DNA from: Streptomyces sp. SID12501
GTDB taxonomy: Bacteria; Actinomycetota; Actinomycetes; Streptomycetales; Streptomycetaceae
Direction: 5' to 3'
Length of the DNA stretch: 64,000 nucleotides
NCBI RefSeq assembly: GCF_010550245.1
Contig: NZ_JAAGLU010000021.1
Span: forward strand, 1 to 64,000
Shown here in pieces: positions 40,922 to 49,154 of the stretch; position 1 is the first letter of the stretch, and each line of letters starts with the position of its first letter. The notes beneath the pieces were generated by a model. That model was not told where the DNA came from. It was given only the letters and a program-made list of their open reading frames with translations, and searched no databases. Both the position numbers and the translations under genes were made by a program.

Positions 40922-41159
40922 CTCTTCACGTCCGCGGCACATCCTCACGCTCCCCCTCCCCGCCGGGCGCCACCGCTGCCGAACCCGGCCAAGAGCCCTC
41001 AAGTCATATGCCTTCGCGACAGCGTGGCACGCGAAACGGCCGAGCGCTGCGATTCCGCACACTGAATCTTGGATTGGCGCCCTGGAACGGCACGGATCCC
41101 AGAACCCGGCAAGTTCCTCCTAGGTCAGAGGAGTTGACGGTGCGGCAGCGGAGGCCGGG

Positions 41160-41852
41160 TCAGCGCTTCGCCACGAACACGTGCGAGGCCACGTCCGCCT
41201 CCAGCTCTGCCGCCTCGCCGCCGCTGCCGACCAGCACCCCGCCGGCCGCCTCCGTCACGCTGACCACCGAACCGGGCTGCACACCCGCGCGGCGCAGCGT
41301 GTACATCAGCTGCGCGTCCGTCTGGATGGGCTCGCCGATGCGCCGTACGACGACCGTCTTGCCGTCCACACCCGGGTCGAGGTCGGCCAGCGAGACCATG
41401 CCCTCGTCGAGGAAGGGGTCCGCGCCGTCCTTCTCGCCCAGCTCCTCCAGGCCCGGGATCGGGTTGCCGTAGGGCGACTCGGTGGGGTGGCGCAGGAGTT
41501 CGAGAACGCGGCGCTCCACGGCCTCGCTCATCACGTGCTCCCAGCGACACGCCTCCGCGTGGACCTGCTCCCACTCCAGGCCGATCACATCGACGAGCAG
41601 GCACTCCGCGAGGCGGTGCTTGCGCATGACACGGATGGCCAGGCGGCGGCCCTCGTCCGTGAGCTCGAGGTGCCGGTCGCTGGCGACCGCGACCAGACCG
41701 TCCCGCTCCATCCTCGCCACGGTCTGGCTGACCGTCGGTCCGCTCTGGTCCAGCCGCTCGGCGATCCGGGCGCGCATGGGGACCACACCTTCCTCCTCCA
41801 GCTCGAGGATGGTGCGGAGATACATCTCCGTCGTATCGATCAGTCCGGACAT
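41160..41852 (-). CDS. dmdR1: Iron-dependent repressor of the DtxR family
   Basis: A 230-residue Fe(II)-activated repressor. The N-terminal winged helix-turn-helix reads MYLRTILELEEEGVVPMRAR and DQSGPTVSQTVARMERDGLV; the dimerisation/metal domain has KHRLAECLLVDVIGLEWEQV, HAEACRWEHVMSE and HPTESPYGNPIP, providing the metal ligands (Cys102-equivalent, Glu, His). The C-terminal SH3-like domain follows. Length and sequence correspond to Streptomyces DmdR1, which represses siderophore and iron-uptake genes. In S. coelicolor an antiparallel gene, adm, has been reported to overlap it; open frames exist on the opposite strand here too. Confidence 0.95.
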   Translation of the reverse strand: MSGLIDTTEMYLRTILELEEEGVVPMRARIAERLDQSGPTVSQTVARMERDGLVAVASDRHLELTDEGRRLAIRVMRKHRLAECLLVDVIGLEWEQVHAEACRWEHVMSEAVERRVLELLRHPTESPYGNPIPGLEELGEKDGADPFLDEGMVSLADLDPGVDGKTVVVRRIGEPIQTDAQLMYTLRRAGVQPGSVVSVTEAAGGVLVGSGGEAAELEADVASHVFVAKR

Positions 41853-42095
41853 TCGTGCCCCTTGATGAGATGTGCCGGAGGCTCGACGGCTCCGGCGCGT
41901 GCGCTGGCCCTGGCTTCAATTCTGACGCATACCACTGACAACCGTGCCGCCGCGGGGGAACCACACGGTTACAGATCCTCGCGGCCGGGTAGACACCACG
42001 TTTCCCCGAGGGTACGGCGACGGGCGCGGGAACGGCCGCTCGCGCTGTTGACAGGGCAGTGGTCCAGACCTCACCGTGATCGGCGACGCAGACGT

Positions 42096-42123
42096 TTCGA
42101 AGACACTTCGAAGACGCTTCGAA
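42096..42123 (+). promoter_or_regulatory. Three TTCGAA palindromes with 11-bp period
   Basis: TTCGAA at 42096-42101, 42107-42112 and 42118-42123, with spacers GACAC and GACGC. The last ends 19 bp before the SIS-protein ATG. One-turn spacing on a single DNA face suggests cooperative regulator binding. Confidence 0.5.
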
Positions 42124-42142
42124 CCTCCGAGGGGCCCCGGAC

Positions 42143-42931
42143 ATGCCGGAACTGAGCGACAGCAAGCCGACCGGACAGCAGGCCGGGCAACTGGCCGGGC
42201 AGTTCCTCGACGCCGCGATCGGGCTGCTGCGGCGGGTGCGTGACGAGGAGGCGGACGCCGTGACGGCCGCCGCCACGCTCATCGCCGACACCGTGGCGGC
42301 CGAGGGGCGCCTGTTCGCCTTCGGGGCCGGGCACTCCTCGCTCGCCGCACAGGACCTCGTCTACCGCGCGGGCGGCCTCGCCCTGATGAACCTGCTGGCC
42401 GTCCCGGGCGTCGTCGGCGTCGACGTCATGCCGGCCACGCTGGGCTCCGCCCTGGAGCGTGTCGACGGCCTGGCCACCGCCGTCCTGGACACGTCACCGC
42501 TGCGCTCCGGGGACGTACTCGTGATCATCTCCCTCTCCGGCCGCAACGCCCTCCCGGTGGAGATGGCGCTGCACGCGCGTGCACTCGGCGTGCGGGTCAT
42601 CGGCGTGACCTCGGTGGCGTACGCGACGGAGACGACGCCCCGGAACTCCTCCGGCACGTTCCTCAAGGACCACTGCGACGTCGTACTCGACTCGAAGATC
42701 GCCCCCGGTGACGCCGAGCTCACCCTCGACACCATCCCGGCGCCCTTCGCCCCCGCCTCCACGGTCGTCACGTCGGCCCTGCTCCAGTCGGTCATGGCGA
42801 CGGCGGCGGGCATCCTGGCGGAGCGGGGCATCGAGCCCCCGCTGCTGCGCTCCGGCAACGTGGACGGCGGCCACGACTGGAACGCCCGCATCCTGAAGCA
42901 GTACGGCGACCGGATCTTCTACGAGCGATGA
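42143..42931 (+). CDS. SIS-domain protein (UPF0309 family)
   Basis: A 262-residue sugar-isomerase-fold protein. GRLFAFGAGHSSLAAQDLVY and DVLVIISLSGRNALPVEMAL are the phosphosugar-binding loops of SIS domains. It belongs to UPF0309, whose Streptomyces member lies next to dmdR1. Such proteins bind or isomerise phosphosugars; the physiological substrate is unknown. It is divergent from dmdR1 with a 290-bp gap carrying the TTCGAA repeats. Confidence 0.85.
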   Translation: MPELSDSKPTGQQAGQLAGQFLDAAIGLLRRVRDEEADAVTAAATLIADTVAAEGRLFAFGAGHSSLAAQDLVYRAGGLALMNLLAVPGVVGVDVMPATLGSALERVDGLATAVLDTSPLRSGDVLVIISLSGRNALPVEMALHARALGVRVIGVTSVAYATETTPRNSSGTFLKDHCDVVLDSKIAPGDAELTLDTIPAPFAPASTVVTSALLQSVMATAAGILAERGIEPPLLRSGNVDGGHDWNARILKQYGDRIFYER

Positions 42932-42989
42932 GCTCCGCAGGATGGGCGGAACGGGCTGGATCGGCGGGTAGCAAAACTGCCGGCCGGTT

Positions 42990-43022
42990 CGTGGCTGGTC
43001 GCGCAGTTCCCCGCGCCCCTTA
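42990..43022 (+). repeat. Dispersed intergenic repeat, copy C
   Basis: CGTGGCTGGTCGCGCAGTTC then CCCGCGCCCCTTA. It lies between the convergent SIS and PAS/GAF genes, and its last bases supply the TAA stop of the PAS/GAF gene on the minus strand. Confidence 0.85.
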
Positions 43023-44462
43023 CGGGGCCCGACGGCCGTCCTGCTCCCCGAGACCGGCCAGGTCCAGGGCCGTCGCGATGCGGGCGGCCACGTCCTCCGC
43101 GTACATCGCGTCAGTGCGCTCGAACTGGCTCCTTCCGGTACCCCGCAGAAACGTCACGACGCCCAGGGTGCGGCCCCGGCTGCGCAGCACCGCGCACAGC
43201 GCGTGGACCGAGTCGGGCGGCCACCGGCGCTGGACGGCCCACGCGTGGGCCTGCTCCGCGGCGTACGACCCGGCGCTCGCCCGCACGGACCCGGCCCGCT
43301 CGACGCACTGCAGGGCCGGGTGCCCGTCGCCGTAGCCCACCGGCAGTCCGGCCTGGCCGGCGAGGACGCTGGGCCCCGGCGCCCCGGAGGGCGTGGCGGC
43401 GATGCGGACCAGCCGTACCGGCCCGTCCCCGTCGTCCGCCGTACCGTCGGCCGCCTCGCCGCCGATGACGGCGATCCGGTCGATGAGCGCGTGGTCGGCG
43501 AAGCCCGCGAGGGCGAAGTCCAGGTGCACGGTCGCGGCCTCGGCGGGGTCCTCGCACTCGGCGGAGGCCCGTGCGGCGCGGTGCAGCTGGTGGGTGCGGA
43601 ACCGCAGCTGCGCCGCCTCCTGCTCGACCTGCTTGCTCTCGGTGATGTCCTGGAACAGCCATCCCACCCCGAGGGGAACCGGCTCCTCGGTGAGCGGCGA
43701 GGCCAGCCTCAGGAACCCGCTCCGCCAGCAGCGCCGCTTCTCGCCCTCGGGCGTCCGCACGCTCACCCACATCTCGGCGGGAGCGGGCGGCGCGCCCTCG
43801 GCGAGTACGTGCGTCAGCGCGCTCTCCAGCTCCTCGACACCCTGCGCGAGGAGTTCCCCGAGGGGCCGCCCGAGCACGGCGGTACGGCCGGTGCCGAGCG
43901 CGCGGGCGGCGTGCGCGTTGACGACGGCGGGCCGCAGATCGGCGTCGACGAGCACGACACCCCAGCTGGCGTCCTCGAACAGGGCCTCGCTCAGCGCGAT
44001 CGACCGCTCGAGGTCGATCTGCGCGTGCACTTCGCTGAAGGCGCAGTACAGCCCGGCGGGCTTGCCGTCGGGCCCGCGCACGGCGGCCGACTGGGTCCGT
44101 ACGAGCACGCGCCCGCCGTCCTTGGTCAGCAGCGCGAACTCGTGCACCTGGCGGCCCGGGGCGTGCATCGCGGACAGCAGCCGCCCTTCGATCTCCTCGG
44201 CGTCGGCCTTGCGCACGGCCCATCCGGCGAACCCGTGCCGCCCGACGGCCTCGGCGGCGGTCCATCCGAGAATCCGCTCGGCCTCCCGGTTCCAGTGGGT
44301 GACCACCCCGTCCACGTCGAAGGCGCACAGGGCGGCGTCCATGCCGTCGAGAAGGGCTGCGAGCAGGTCGAACCCACCGCCGTCCGAGCCTTCCGGGCCG
44401 TCCCTCTCGGGCTCGTCCGGTCCCAGCTCGTCGGTGGTCCCACTACGCCGGGAAGCACTCAC
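43020..44462 (-). CDS. PAS-PAS-GAF sensory protein without an output domain
   Basis: A 480-residue soluble sensor. The first PAS domain begins ALLDGMDAALCAFDVDGVVT with HWNREAERILGWTAAEAVGR; the second begins ALFEDASWGVVLVDADLRPA and ends WLFQDITESKQVEQEAAQLR. A GAF-like domain follows (LHRAARASAECEDPAEAATV to the C-terminus). No histidine kinase, PP2C phosphatase, GGDEF or DNA-binding domain is present, whereas most Streptomyces proteins with this array end in a PP2C domain. GTG 44462 is chosen for its G-rich ribosome site; GTG 44513 would add 17 residues. Confidence 0.8.
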   Translation of the reverse strand: MSASRRSGTTDELGPDEPERDGPEGSDGGGFDLLAALLDGMDAALCAFDVDGVVTHWNREAERILGWTAAEAVGRHGFAGWAVRKADAEEIEGRLLSAMHAPGRQVHEFALLTKDGGRVLVRTQSAAVRGPDGKPAGLYCAFSEVHAQIDLERSIALSEALFEDASWGVVLVDADLRPAVVNAHAARALGTGRTAVLGRPLGELLAQGVEELESALTHVLAEGAPPAPAEMWVSVRTPEGEKRRCWRSGFLRLASPLTEEPVPLGVGWLFQDITESKQVEQEAAQLRFRTHQLHRAARASAECEDPAEAATVHLDFALAGFADHALIDRIAVIGGEAADGTADDGDGPVRLVRIAATPSGAPGPSVLAGQAGLPVGYGDGHPALQCVERAGSVRASAGSYAAEQAHAWAVQRRWPPDSVHALCAVLRSRGRTLGVVTFLRGTGRSQFERTDAMYAEDVAARIATALDLAGLGEQDGRRAP

Positions 44463-44686
44463 CTGGACCCCCTGCAGGCCGCGTCCGCACGTACTGCGCG
44501 ACGGTTCGCTCACTCACCATCATTCAACTCGAACGTGACACAGCACACATCGGGTTCCCCCAAGTTCGAAGGAAATCGTTGCACGGCGGAAATTCGCCGT
44601 AGTCCGGGAACAAGCCCCTCCTGCCCCACCACCGCCGGACCAAACCGACCGTCCGGAACGTCCGCGGCCTTCACGATCCCGCGCCC

Positions 44687-45020
44687 TCATGATTCCGCGC
44701 CCGCCAGCCGCAGATCGACCCAGAGGTCGCTCTCCCCGTCCAGCACATACCGCTCGACCTCAACGAAACCGTGGCCGCGCGCGAAGGCGAGCCCGTCCTC
44801 GTTGACGGCCAGTACGACCGTCTCGATCCGGCCGGCCCCCAGCTCCCGGGCGAGCGCGAGGCCCAGCCCGTACATCTCGGCCCCGAACCCGCGCGCCGCG
44901 CTCACGTACGTCGTCGAGGGACATGGCAGCGGGCGGGACGATCACGTTGTGGACGTGCCGCCAGTCCTCGAGCGCGACCTCGTCGACATCACTCACGGGG
45001 ACGATACGAAGATCAGACAC
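44687..45020 (-). pseudogene. GNAT acetyltransferase gene with an internal deletion
   Basis: The GTG at 45020 begins SDLRIVPVSDVDEVALEDWR and HVHNVIVPPAAMSLDDV, the normal N-terminus of a Streptomyces GNAT acetyltransferase. Within a few codons the frame changes, and the C-terminal half (ARGFGAEMYGLGLALARELG, VVLAVNEDGLAFARGHGF) continues one base out of register. About 40 residues, covering the central strands and part of the acetyl-CoA loop, are missing compared with intact homologues. The gene is therefore inactive. Confidence 0.7.
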
Positions 45021-45068
45021 GGCGCCAGGAAATCGCACGCTCCGGGAGTGCGTCAACGGAGTAGTACC

Positions 45069-45521
45069 GTGCCGATCATGGCTGACTGGGACATACGACC
45101 GGCGTCGGCGTCGGACGTGGAGGCGGTGGCGGAACTGCGCGCCGTCGTGATGCGGGCGGATCTGGAACGACTCGGGCGCTACGACGAGCAGCGCGTCCGG
45201 CAGCGGTTCAGGGACGGGTTCGAGGCGGCCCACACCTGGGTGATCGAGGTGGGCGGCGAGTTCGCGGGCTGCGTGGCCCTGCGCCCGGCCGAGGACGCCC
45301 ACTGGCTGGAGCACTTCTACCTCGACCCGAGGCTTCAGGGCACCGGCATCGGTTCGGGCATCCTGCGCGAACTGCTGGAACGGTGCGACAGCGAGGGCAT
45401 CCGCGTCCGGCTGGACGTGCTCCAGGGCAGCCCGGCCCGGCGGCTGTACGAGCGGCACGGGTTCACGGTCGAGCGCGAGGACCCGGTGGACGTGTTCATG
45501 GTGCGCGCGCCGGCCGGATGA
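45069..45521 (+). CDS. GNAT family N-acetyltransferase (150 aa)
   Basis: An intact acetyl-CoA-dependent N-acetyltransferase. ADWDIRPASASDVEAVAELR is the N-terminal strand and helix, FAGCVALRPAEDAHWLEHFY the central sheet, and LDPRLQGTGIGSGILRELLE the R/Q-x-x-G-x-G acetyl-CoA loop; SPARRLYERHGFTVERED completes the fold. The acceptor substrate is unknown. GTG 45069 has GGAG 7 bp upstream; ATG 45078 is the alternative. It is divergent from the decayed GNAT gene. Confidence 0.8.
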   Translation: MPIMADWDIRPASASDVEAVAELRAVVMRADLERLGRYDEQRVRQRFRDGFEAAHTWVIEVGGEFAGCVALRPAEDAHWLEHFYLDPRLQGTGIGSGILRELLERCDSEGIRVRLDVLQGSPARRLYERHGFTVEREDPVDVFMVRAPAG

Positions 45522-45862
45522 GCGCCGACGGAAGCCGGTTCGAGGCGCAGGCCGCAGGAACGTCCCTTCTCGCGCAGAGCCCGCCGTAGCCCGCCGTAGC
45601 ACCCCCCTGTGATCCCCTGCGACCTCCCGTGACCCTCTGCGACCTTCTGTGAAGCCCACCGCGAAGCCCTACGCGAGACCCCGCCGCGGAACCCTTCCCG
45701 GAGCCCCGGCAACACGCTCCGCCCTTCGGCGTAGCCAGGCGGTCAACCACACAGTGCGCATGCACAATGACCCGGAGTGATCATCGTTCGAGTCGGTCAC
45801 CGTCACCGACCCGCACCGTGGCCCGACCTCCTCCCCCTCAGCTCCACAGATTGAGGTATGTC
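45522..45862. other. Non-coding region before the GH74 gene, with imperfect tandem repeats
   Basis: At about 45605-45675 an imperfect 18-20-bp unit (GTGATCCCCTGCGACCTCCC and variants) is repeated about three times; CCCGCCGTAG is repeated twice just before it. No gene is seen. A promoter for the downstream gene should lie within 45700-45850. Confidence 0.45.
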
Positions 45863-48088
45863 ATGCATGCGTCCGATCTGAGTCGGCGTTCCGTTCTCGC
45901 CGGGACCGCCGCCGGCGCCGCCACCGCCGCGCTCGTCGGCCTCCCGTCCCTCCAGGGCCGTTCCCAGGCCACGGAATCCACGATCGGGACCGCACCCGCC
46001 GCGGCGCCCTACGACTGGCACAACGTGGTCATCGGCGGCACCGGATTCGTCACCGGCGTGGTGTTCCACCCCGCCGTCAAGGGGCTCGCCTACGCCCGTA
46101 CCGACATGGGCGGCGCCTACCGCTGGGACGACGGCGCGGCCCGCTGGATCCCGCTGCTGGACTGGCTCAGCCAGGACGACTCGAACCTCCTCGGCGTCGA
46201 GTCCCTGGCCATCGACCCCGCCAAGCCGGACCGCCTCTACCTCGCCCTCGGCAGCTACACCCAGTCGTGGGCGGGCAACGGCGCGTTCCTGCGCTCCGAC
46301 GACCGCGGGGCGACCTGGACCCGTACCGACCTCACCGTGAAGCTCGGCTCCAACGAGGACGGGCGGGGCACGGGCGAGCGCCTCCTCGTGGACCCGCGCA
46401 ACAGTGACACCCTCTGGCTGGGCACCCGGCACGACGGTCTCCTCAAGTCGACGGACCGGGGCGCCACCTGGGGCGCCGCGCCGGGTTTCCCGCCCAAGCC
46501 CAGCGCCTCCGGCCAGGGCGTCACCGTCCTCGTCGCCGCCGGGCGCACCCTGTACGCCGGCTGGGGTGACGGCGACGGCACCTCGGCCGCGGTCACCCTG
46601 TACAGCACCACCGACGGCACCAAGTGGGTACCCGTCCCGGGACAGCCGGCCGGGCCCGCGGCCAAGATGCCGATGCGGGCCGCGTACGACAGCCGCGCCA
46701 AGGAGCTGTACGTGACGTACGCCGACGCCCCCGGCCCCAACGGCCAGTTCAACGGCAGCGTGCGCAAACTGGCCGTCACCACGGGTACGTGGACCGACGT
46801 GACACCGGTGAAGCCCGGCGGCGCCGACGGCTTCGGATACGGCGGGGCCGCCGTCGACCTCCAGCGCACCGGCACGGTCGTCGTCACCACCAACAACCGC
46901 TGGTCGTCGGGCGACACCCTGTTCCGCACCACCGACGGGGGCCGGACCTGGACCTCCCTCAAGGACTCGGCGACCATCGACGTGTCGGAGACCCCCTACC
47001 TCAAGTGGGGCAAGGCCGCGCCGACGTTCGGCTGGTGGATCCAGATGGTCGCCGTCGACCCGTTCGACTCCCGGCACATCGTCTACGGCACCGGCGCCAC
47101 CCTCTACGGCACCCGCGACCTGAAGAAGTGGGCCCCGCAGATCCGTGGCCTGGAGGAGACGTCGGTGCTCTTCCTGATCTCGCCCCCGACCGGCCAGGCC
47201 CATCTGCTCAGCGGCTCACGGGACATCGGCACGCTCTACCACGACCGGCTCACGGCGTCTCCGGCCGGCGGTCTGGCGACCAACCCCCTCTTCACCACGG
47301 CGACGGGCCTCGCGCAGGCCGCGAAGAAGCCGTCGTACGTGGTCCGCACGGGCACGGGTGACAACGGCAACGGCGCCTTCTCGAACGACGGCGGGCAGAC
47401 CTGGACGCCCTTCAAGTCCCAGCCGTCCATCGCCAAGGAGGCACCGGGGCCGATCGCCACCACCGCCGACGGCAGCGTCCTGGTGTGGTCCTTCGTGCAC
47501 TGGGACGGCTCGAAGCATCCGACCCAGCGCTCCACGGACAACGGCGCCACCTGGTCCGAGGTCGCCTCCTTCCCCATCGGCGCGACGCCGGTGGCGGACC
47601 CGGCCGACCCCGCGGTCCTGTACGCGTACGACACCGCCACCGGAAAGCTGTTCGCCAGCACCGACAAGGGGCTGACGTTCACGGCCCGGGCCACCGGACT
47701 CCCCTCCGGCGATGCCGGGTTCAAGCTCGTCGCGGCGCCGGGACGCTCCGGAGACCTGTGGCTCAGCACCAAGGGCAACGGGCTGTACCGGTCCACCGAC
47801 GGCGGCAGGTCCTTCGCGAAGGTCACGAGCTGCCAGGCCTCGCTCACGCTCGGCTTCGGCGCGGCGGCCGACGGCGCCTCCTACGTGTCCGTCTACCACG
47901 TCGCCACCGTGGGAGGCGTCACCGGCGTCTACCGCTCCGACGACGCCGCGAAGACCTGGCGGCGCATCAACGACGACCAGCACCAGTGGGGCTGGCTCGG
48001 CGAGGCCATCACCGGGGACCCCCGCATTCCCGGCATGGTGTACCTGGCCACCAACGGCCGGGGCATCCAGTTCGGGCAGACCGCCTGA
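45863..48088 (+). CDS. Secreted GH74-type xyloglucanase-like glycoside hydrolase
   Basis: A 741-residue secreted enzyme. The N-terminus carries a twin-arginine signal (LSRRSVLAGTAAGAATAALV). The mature part begins YDWHNVVIGGTGFVTGVVFH and YARTDMGGAYRWDDGAARWI, where the Asp of D-M-G-G-A-Y-R-W is the conserved catalytic residue region of GH74. Many Asp-box repeats follow (RSDDRGATWTRTD, KSTDRGATWGAAP, RTTDGGRTWTSLK, RSTDGGRSFAKV), giving the twin seven-bladed propellers typical of the family. It should cleave beta-1,4 linkages in xyloglucan outside the cell. No binding module is attached. Confidence 0.9.
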   Translation: MHASDLSRRSVLAGTAAGAATAALVGLPSLQGRSQATESTIGTAPAAAPYDWHNVVIGGTGFVTGVVFHPAVKGLAYARTDMGGAYRWDDGAARWIPLLDWLSQDDSNLLGVESLAIDPAKPDRLYLALGSYTQSWAGNGAFLRSDDRGATWTRTDLTVKLGSNEDGRGTGERLLVDPRNSDTLWLGTRHDGLLKSTDRGATWGAAPGFPPKPSASGQGVTVLVAAGRTLYAGWGDGDGTSAAVTLYSTTDGTKWVPVPGQPAGPAAKMPMRAAYDSRAKELYVTYADAPGPNGQFNGSVRKLAVTTGTWTDVTPVKPGGADGFGYGGAAVDLQRTGTVVVTTNNRWSSGDTLFRTTDGGRTWTSLKDSATIDVSETPYLKWGKAAPTFGWWIQMVAVDPFDSRHIVYGTGATLYGTRDLKKWAPQIRGLEETSVLFLISPPTGQAHLLSGSRDIGTLYHDRLTASPAGGLATNPLFTTATGLAQAAKKPSYVVRTGTGDNGNGAFSNDGGQTWTPFKSQPSIAKEAPGPIATTADGSVLVWSFVHWDGSKHPTQRSTDNGATWSEVASFPIGATPVADPADPAVLYAYDTATGKLFASTDKGLTFTARATGLPSGDAGFKLVAAPGRSGDLWLSTKGNGLYRSTDGGRSFAKVTSCQASLTLGFGAAADGASYVSVYHVATVGGVTGVYRSDDAAKTWRRINDDQHQWGWLGEAITGDPRIPGMVYLATNGRGIQFGQTA

Positions 48089-48159
48089 CAGCCGTCCCAG
48101 CCGTCACCGTGGTCTCCGTCGTCTCCGTCGTCTCCGTCCCGACCTCTTCGATAAATCGG

Positions 48160-48188
48160 TTGATGCGCGGTCGATCGCTTCCTAGGGT
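48160..48188 (+). promoter_or_regulatory. Consensus-like vegetative promoter with no downstream gene
   Basis: TTGATG (48160-48165), a 17-bp spacer and TAGGGT (48183-48188) match the HrdB-type promoter well. Transcription should begin near 48195, into the leader-peptide unit. Confidence 0.6.
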
Positions 48189-48221
48189 GTGGCTTACACA
48201 TGATGGGAGGTGATCGGGTAC

Positions 48222-48260
48222 ATGAGTGAAACCCGGACGCGTGAGGTGGCTGCGGGCTAG
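48222..48260 (+). CDS. Putative 12-residue leader peptide
   Basis: ATG 48222 to TAG 48260 encodes MSETRTREVAAG. GGGAGGTGAT at 48205-48214 is one of the strongest ribosome sites in the window, 7 bp upstream of the ATG. The peptide is too short to be an ordinary protein, but its placement between a promoter and a terminator hairpin is that of an attenuation leader. No single amino acid dominates apart from Thr/Arg/Glu. Confidence 0.5.
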   Translation: MSETRTREVAAG

Positions 48261-48340
48261 CGGCTCGCCACCACGTTCAATGCGGTGCCGGACCAGCGTG
48301 GGCGACTGACACGCAGCCGGCCGAATCCAACGCAGTCACC

Positions 48341-48405
48341 CGACCCGCGAGCTCGCCGGTACGTCCGGCCGGCCCCTCCTCCGGAGGGACCGAGCTCGCG
48401 GGTCG
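48341..48405 (+). terminator. 15-bp terminator-like hairpin
   Basis: CGACCCGCGAGCTCG (48341-48355) pairs perfectly with CGAGCTCGCGGGTCG (48391-48405). The 35-nt loop holds a second small stem (CCTCCTCCGGAGG). TCTGCGTTCTT follows. Confidence 0.7.
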
Positions 48406-48431
48406 TCTGCGTTCTTCAGGCCCCAGGTTTC

Positions 48432-49061
48432 TCAAGCCCTCAGGGTGCGCTTGGCGAGTTCGTACGCCGGGAGCATCGCCTCGTGTTCCTCGGTGTCCAG
48501 ACCTCCGAGGTGTACGACGACCGGTCCGCGCGGGGTCGTGACGGCGAGGGCGCGCTCGGTCTTCGCCTCGTCGTCGAACTCGGTCTTGTACGCGTACTTC
48601 ACCTCGACGCCGGCGAGGGGGCCCGCTTTGAACGTGCTGTACTGCGCCTTGCTCGCACCGGTCTCGGCTGCCATGAAGGCCTCCAGCACTGTGCGGGCGT
48701 CGTCGGCGCCCGGATCGCCGGTCCAGACGCGCAGGAAGCCGATGTGCCCGGCGGGCTTGGCGTCCACCTCGCACACGAGGGACACCGGGCCCTGGCGCAG
48801 AGGCGTTTCGACGGCTTCCGCCGTCCAGTCCTCGGCCATGTCGAAGGTGACGGGGAGCTCGCAGGCCGAGCCGTCGGCTCCGATGCTGCCGCCGCTCTTG
48901 GCGCCCACCCCGTCCGCCGTCGCCGAGGCGGTCGCGGTCACCTTCGTCTTCGCGTCGTCGTCCGCTGCCTTCGAGCAGCCCGTGAGTGAGCCCGCCAGTG
49001 CCGCCACCAGCAGCGTCACCTGGACCAACCCGCGCCGTCCGTTCCCCGCCCCGACCAGCAT
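48432..49061 (-). CDS. Secreted lipoprotein of unknown function (209 aa)
   Basis: The N-terminus (GLVQVTLLVAALAGSLTGCS) is a lipoprotein signal with lipobox LTGC, cleaved before Cys29. A disordered Ala/Thr/Ser linker precedes a compact domain (CELPVTFDMAEDWTAEAVET, SLVCEVDAKPAGHIGFLRVW, AVTTPRGPVVVHLGGLDTEE). It resembles small actinobacterial surface lipoproteins with a beta-rich fold; no enzyme motif is seen. Good ribosome site (GGGGAG). It stands alone between the leader unit and citrate synthase. Confidence 0.75.
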   Translation of the reverse strand: MLVGAGNGRRGLVQVTLLVAALAGSLTGCSKAADDDAKTKVTATASATADGVGAKSGGSIGADGSACELPVTFDMAEDWTAEAVETPLRQGPVSLVCEVDAKPAGHIGFLRVWTGDPGADDARTVLEAFMAAETGASKAQYSTFKAGPLAGVEVKYAYKTEFDDEAKTERALAVTTPRGPVVVHLGGLDTEEHEAMLPAYELAKRTLRA

Positions 49062-49154
49062 GTGCCGTGTCTCCCCTCGTTCGAGCGGGTCACATTATCG
49101 GAGCGGGTCACAGTCCGTCGTACTCGGTCGGGGCAGCCCGACCGGGTGACGACC

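Larger units (their letters stand above)
48195..48415 (+). ncRNA. Candidate leader or small RNA with short ORF and terminator
   Basis: A promoter (48160-48188), a 12-codon reading frame behind a near-perfect Shine-Dalgarno, several stem-loops (for example GTGGC...GCCAC at about 48245-48270) and a 15-bp terminator hairpin form a self-contained unit of about 220 nt. No plus-strand gene follows until 50526; the next gene is on the opposite strand. It could be an attenuator left without its gene, or a stand-alone regulatory RNA. Confidence 0.5.

Noticed and set aside
41853..42142. Search for a DmdR1 iron box (TTAGGTTAGGCTAACCTAA-type) upstream of dmdR1 and the SIS gene
   Set aside because: No adequate match was seen in this gap; the TTCGAA array is a different motif.
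48195..48415. Leader region considered as a tmRNA, RNase P RNA or known riboswitch (TPP, cobalamin, c-di-AMP)
   Set aside because: None of the conserved core sequences of those RNAs could be found; left as an unclassified leader.
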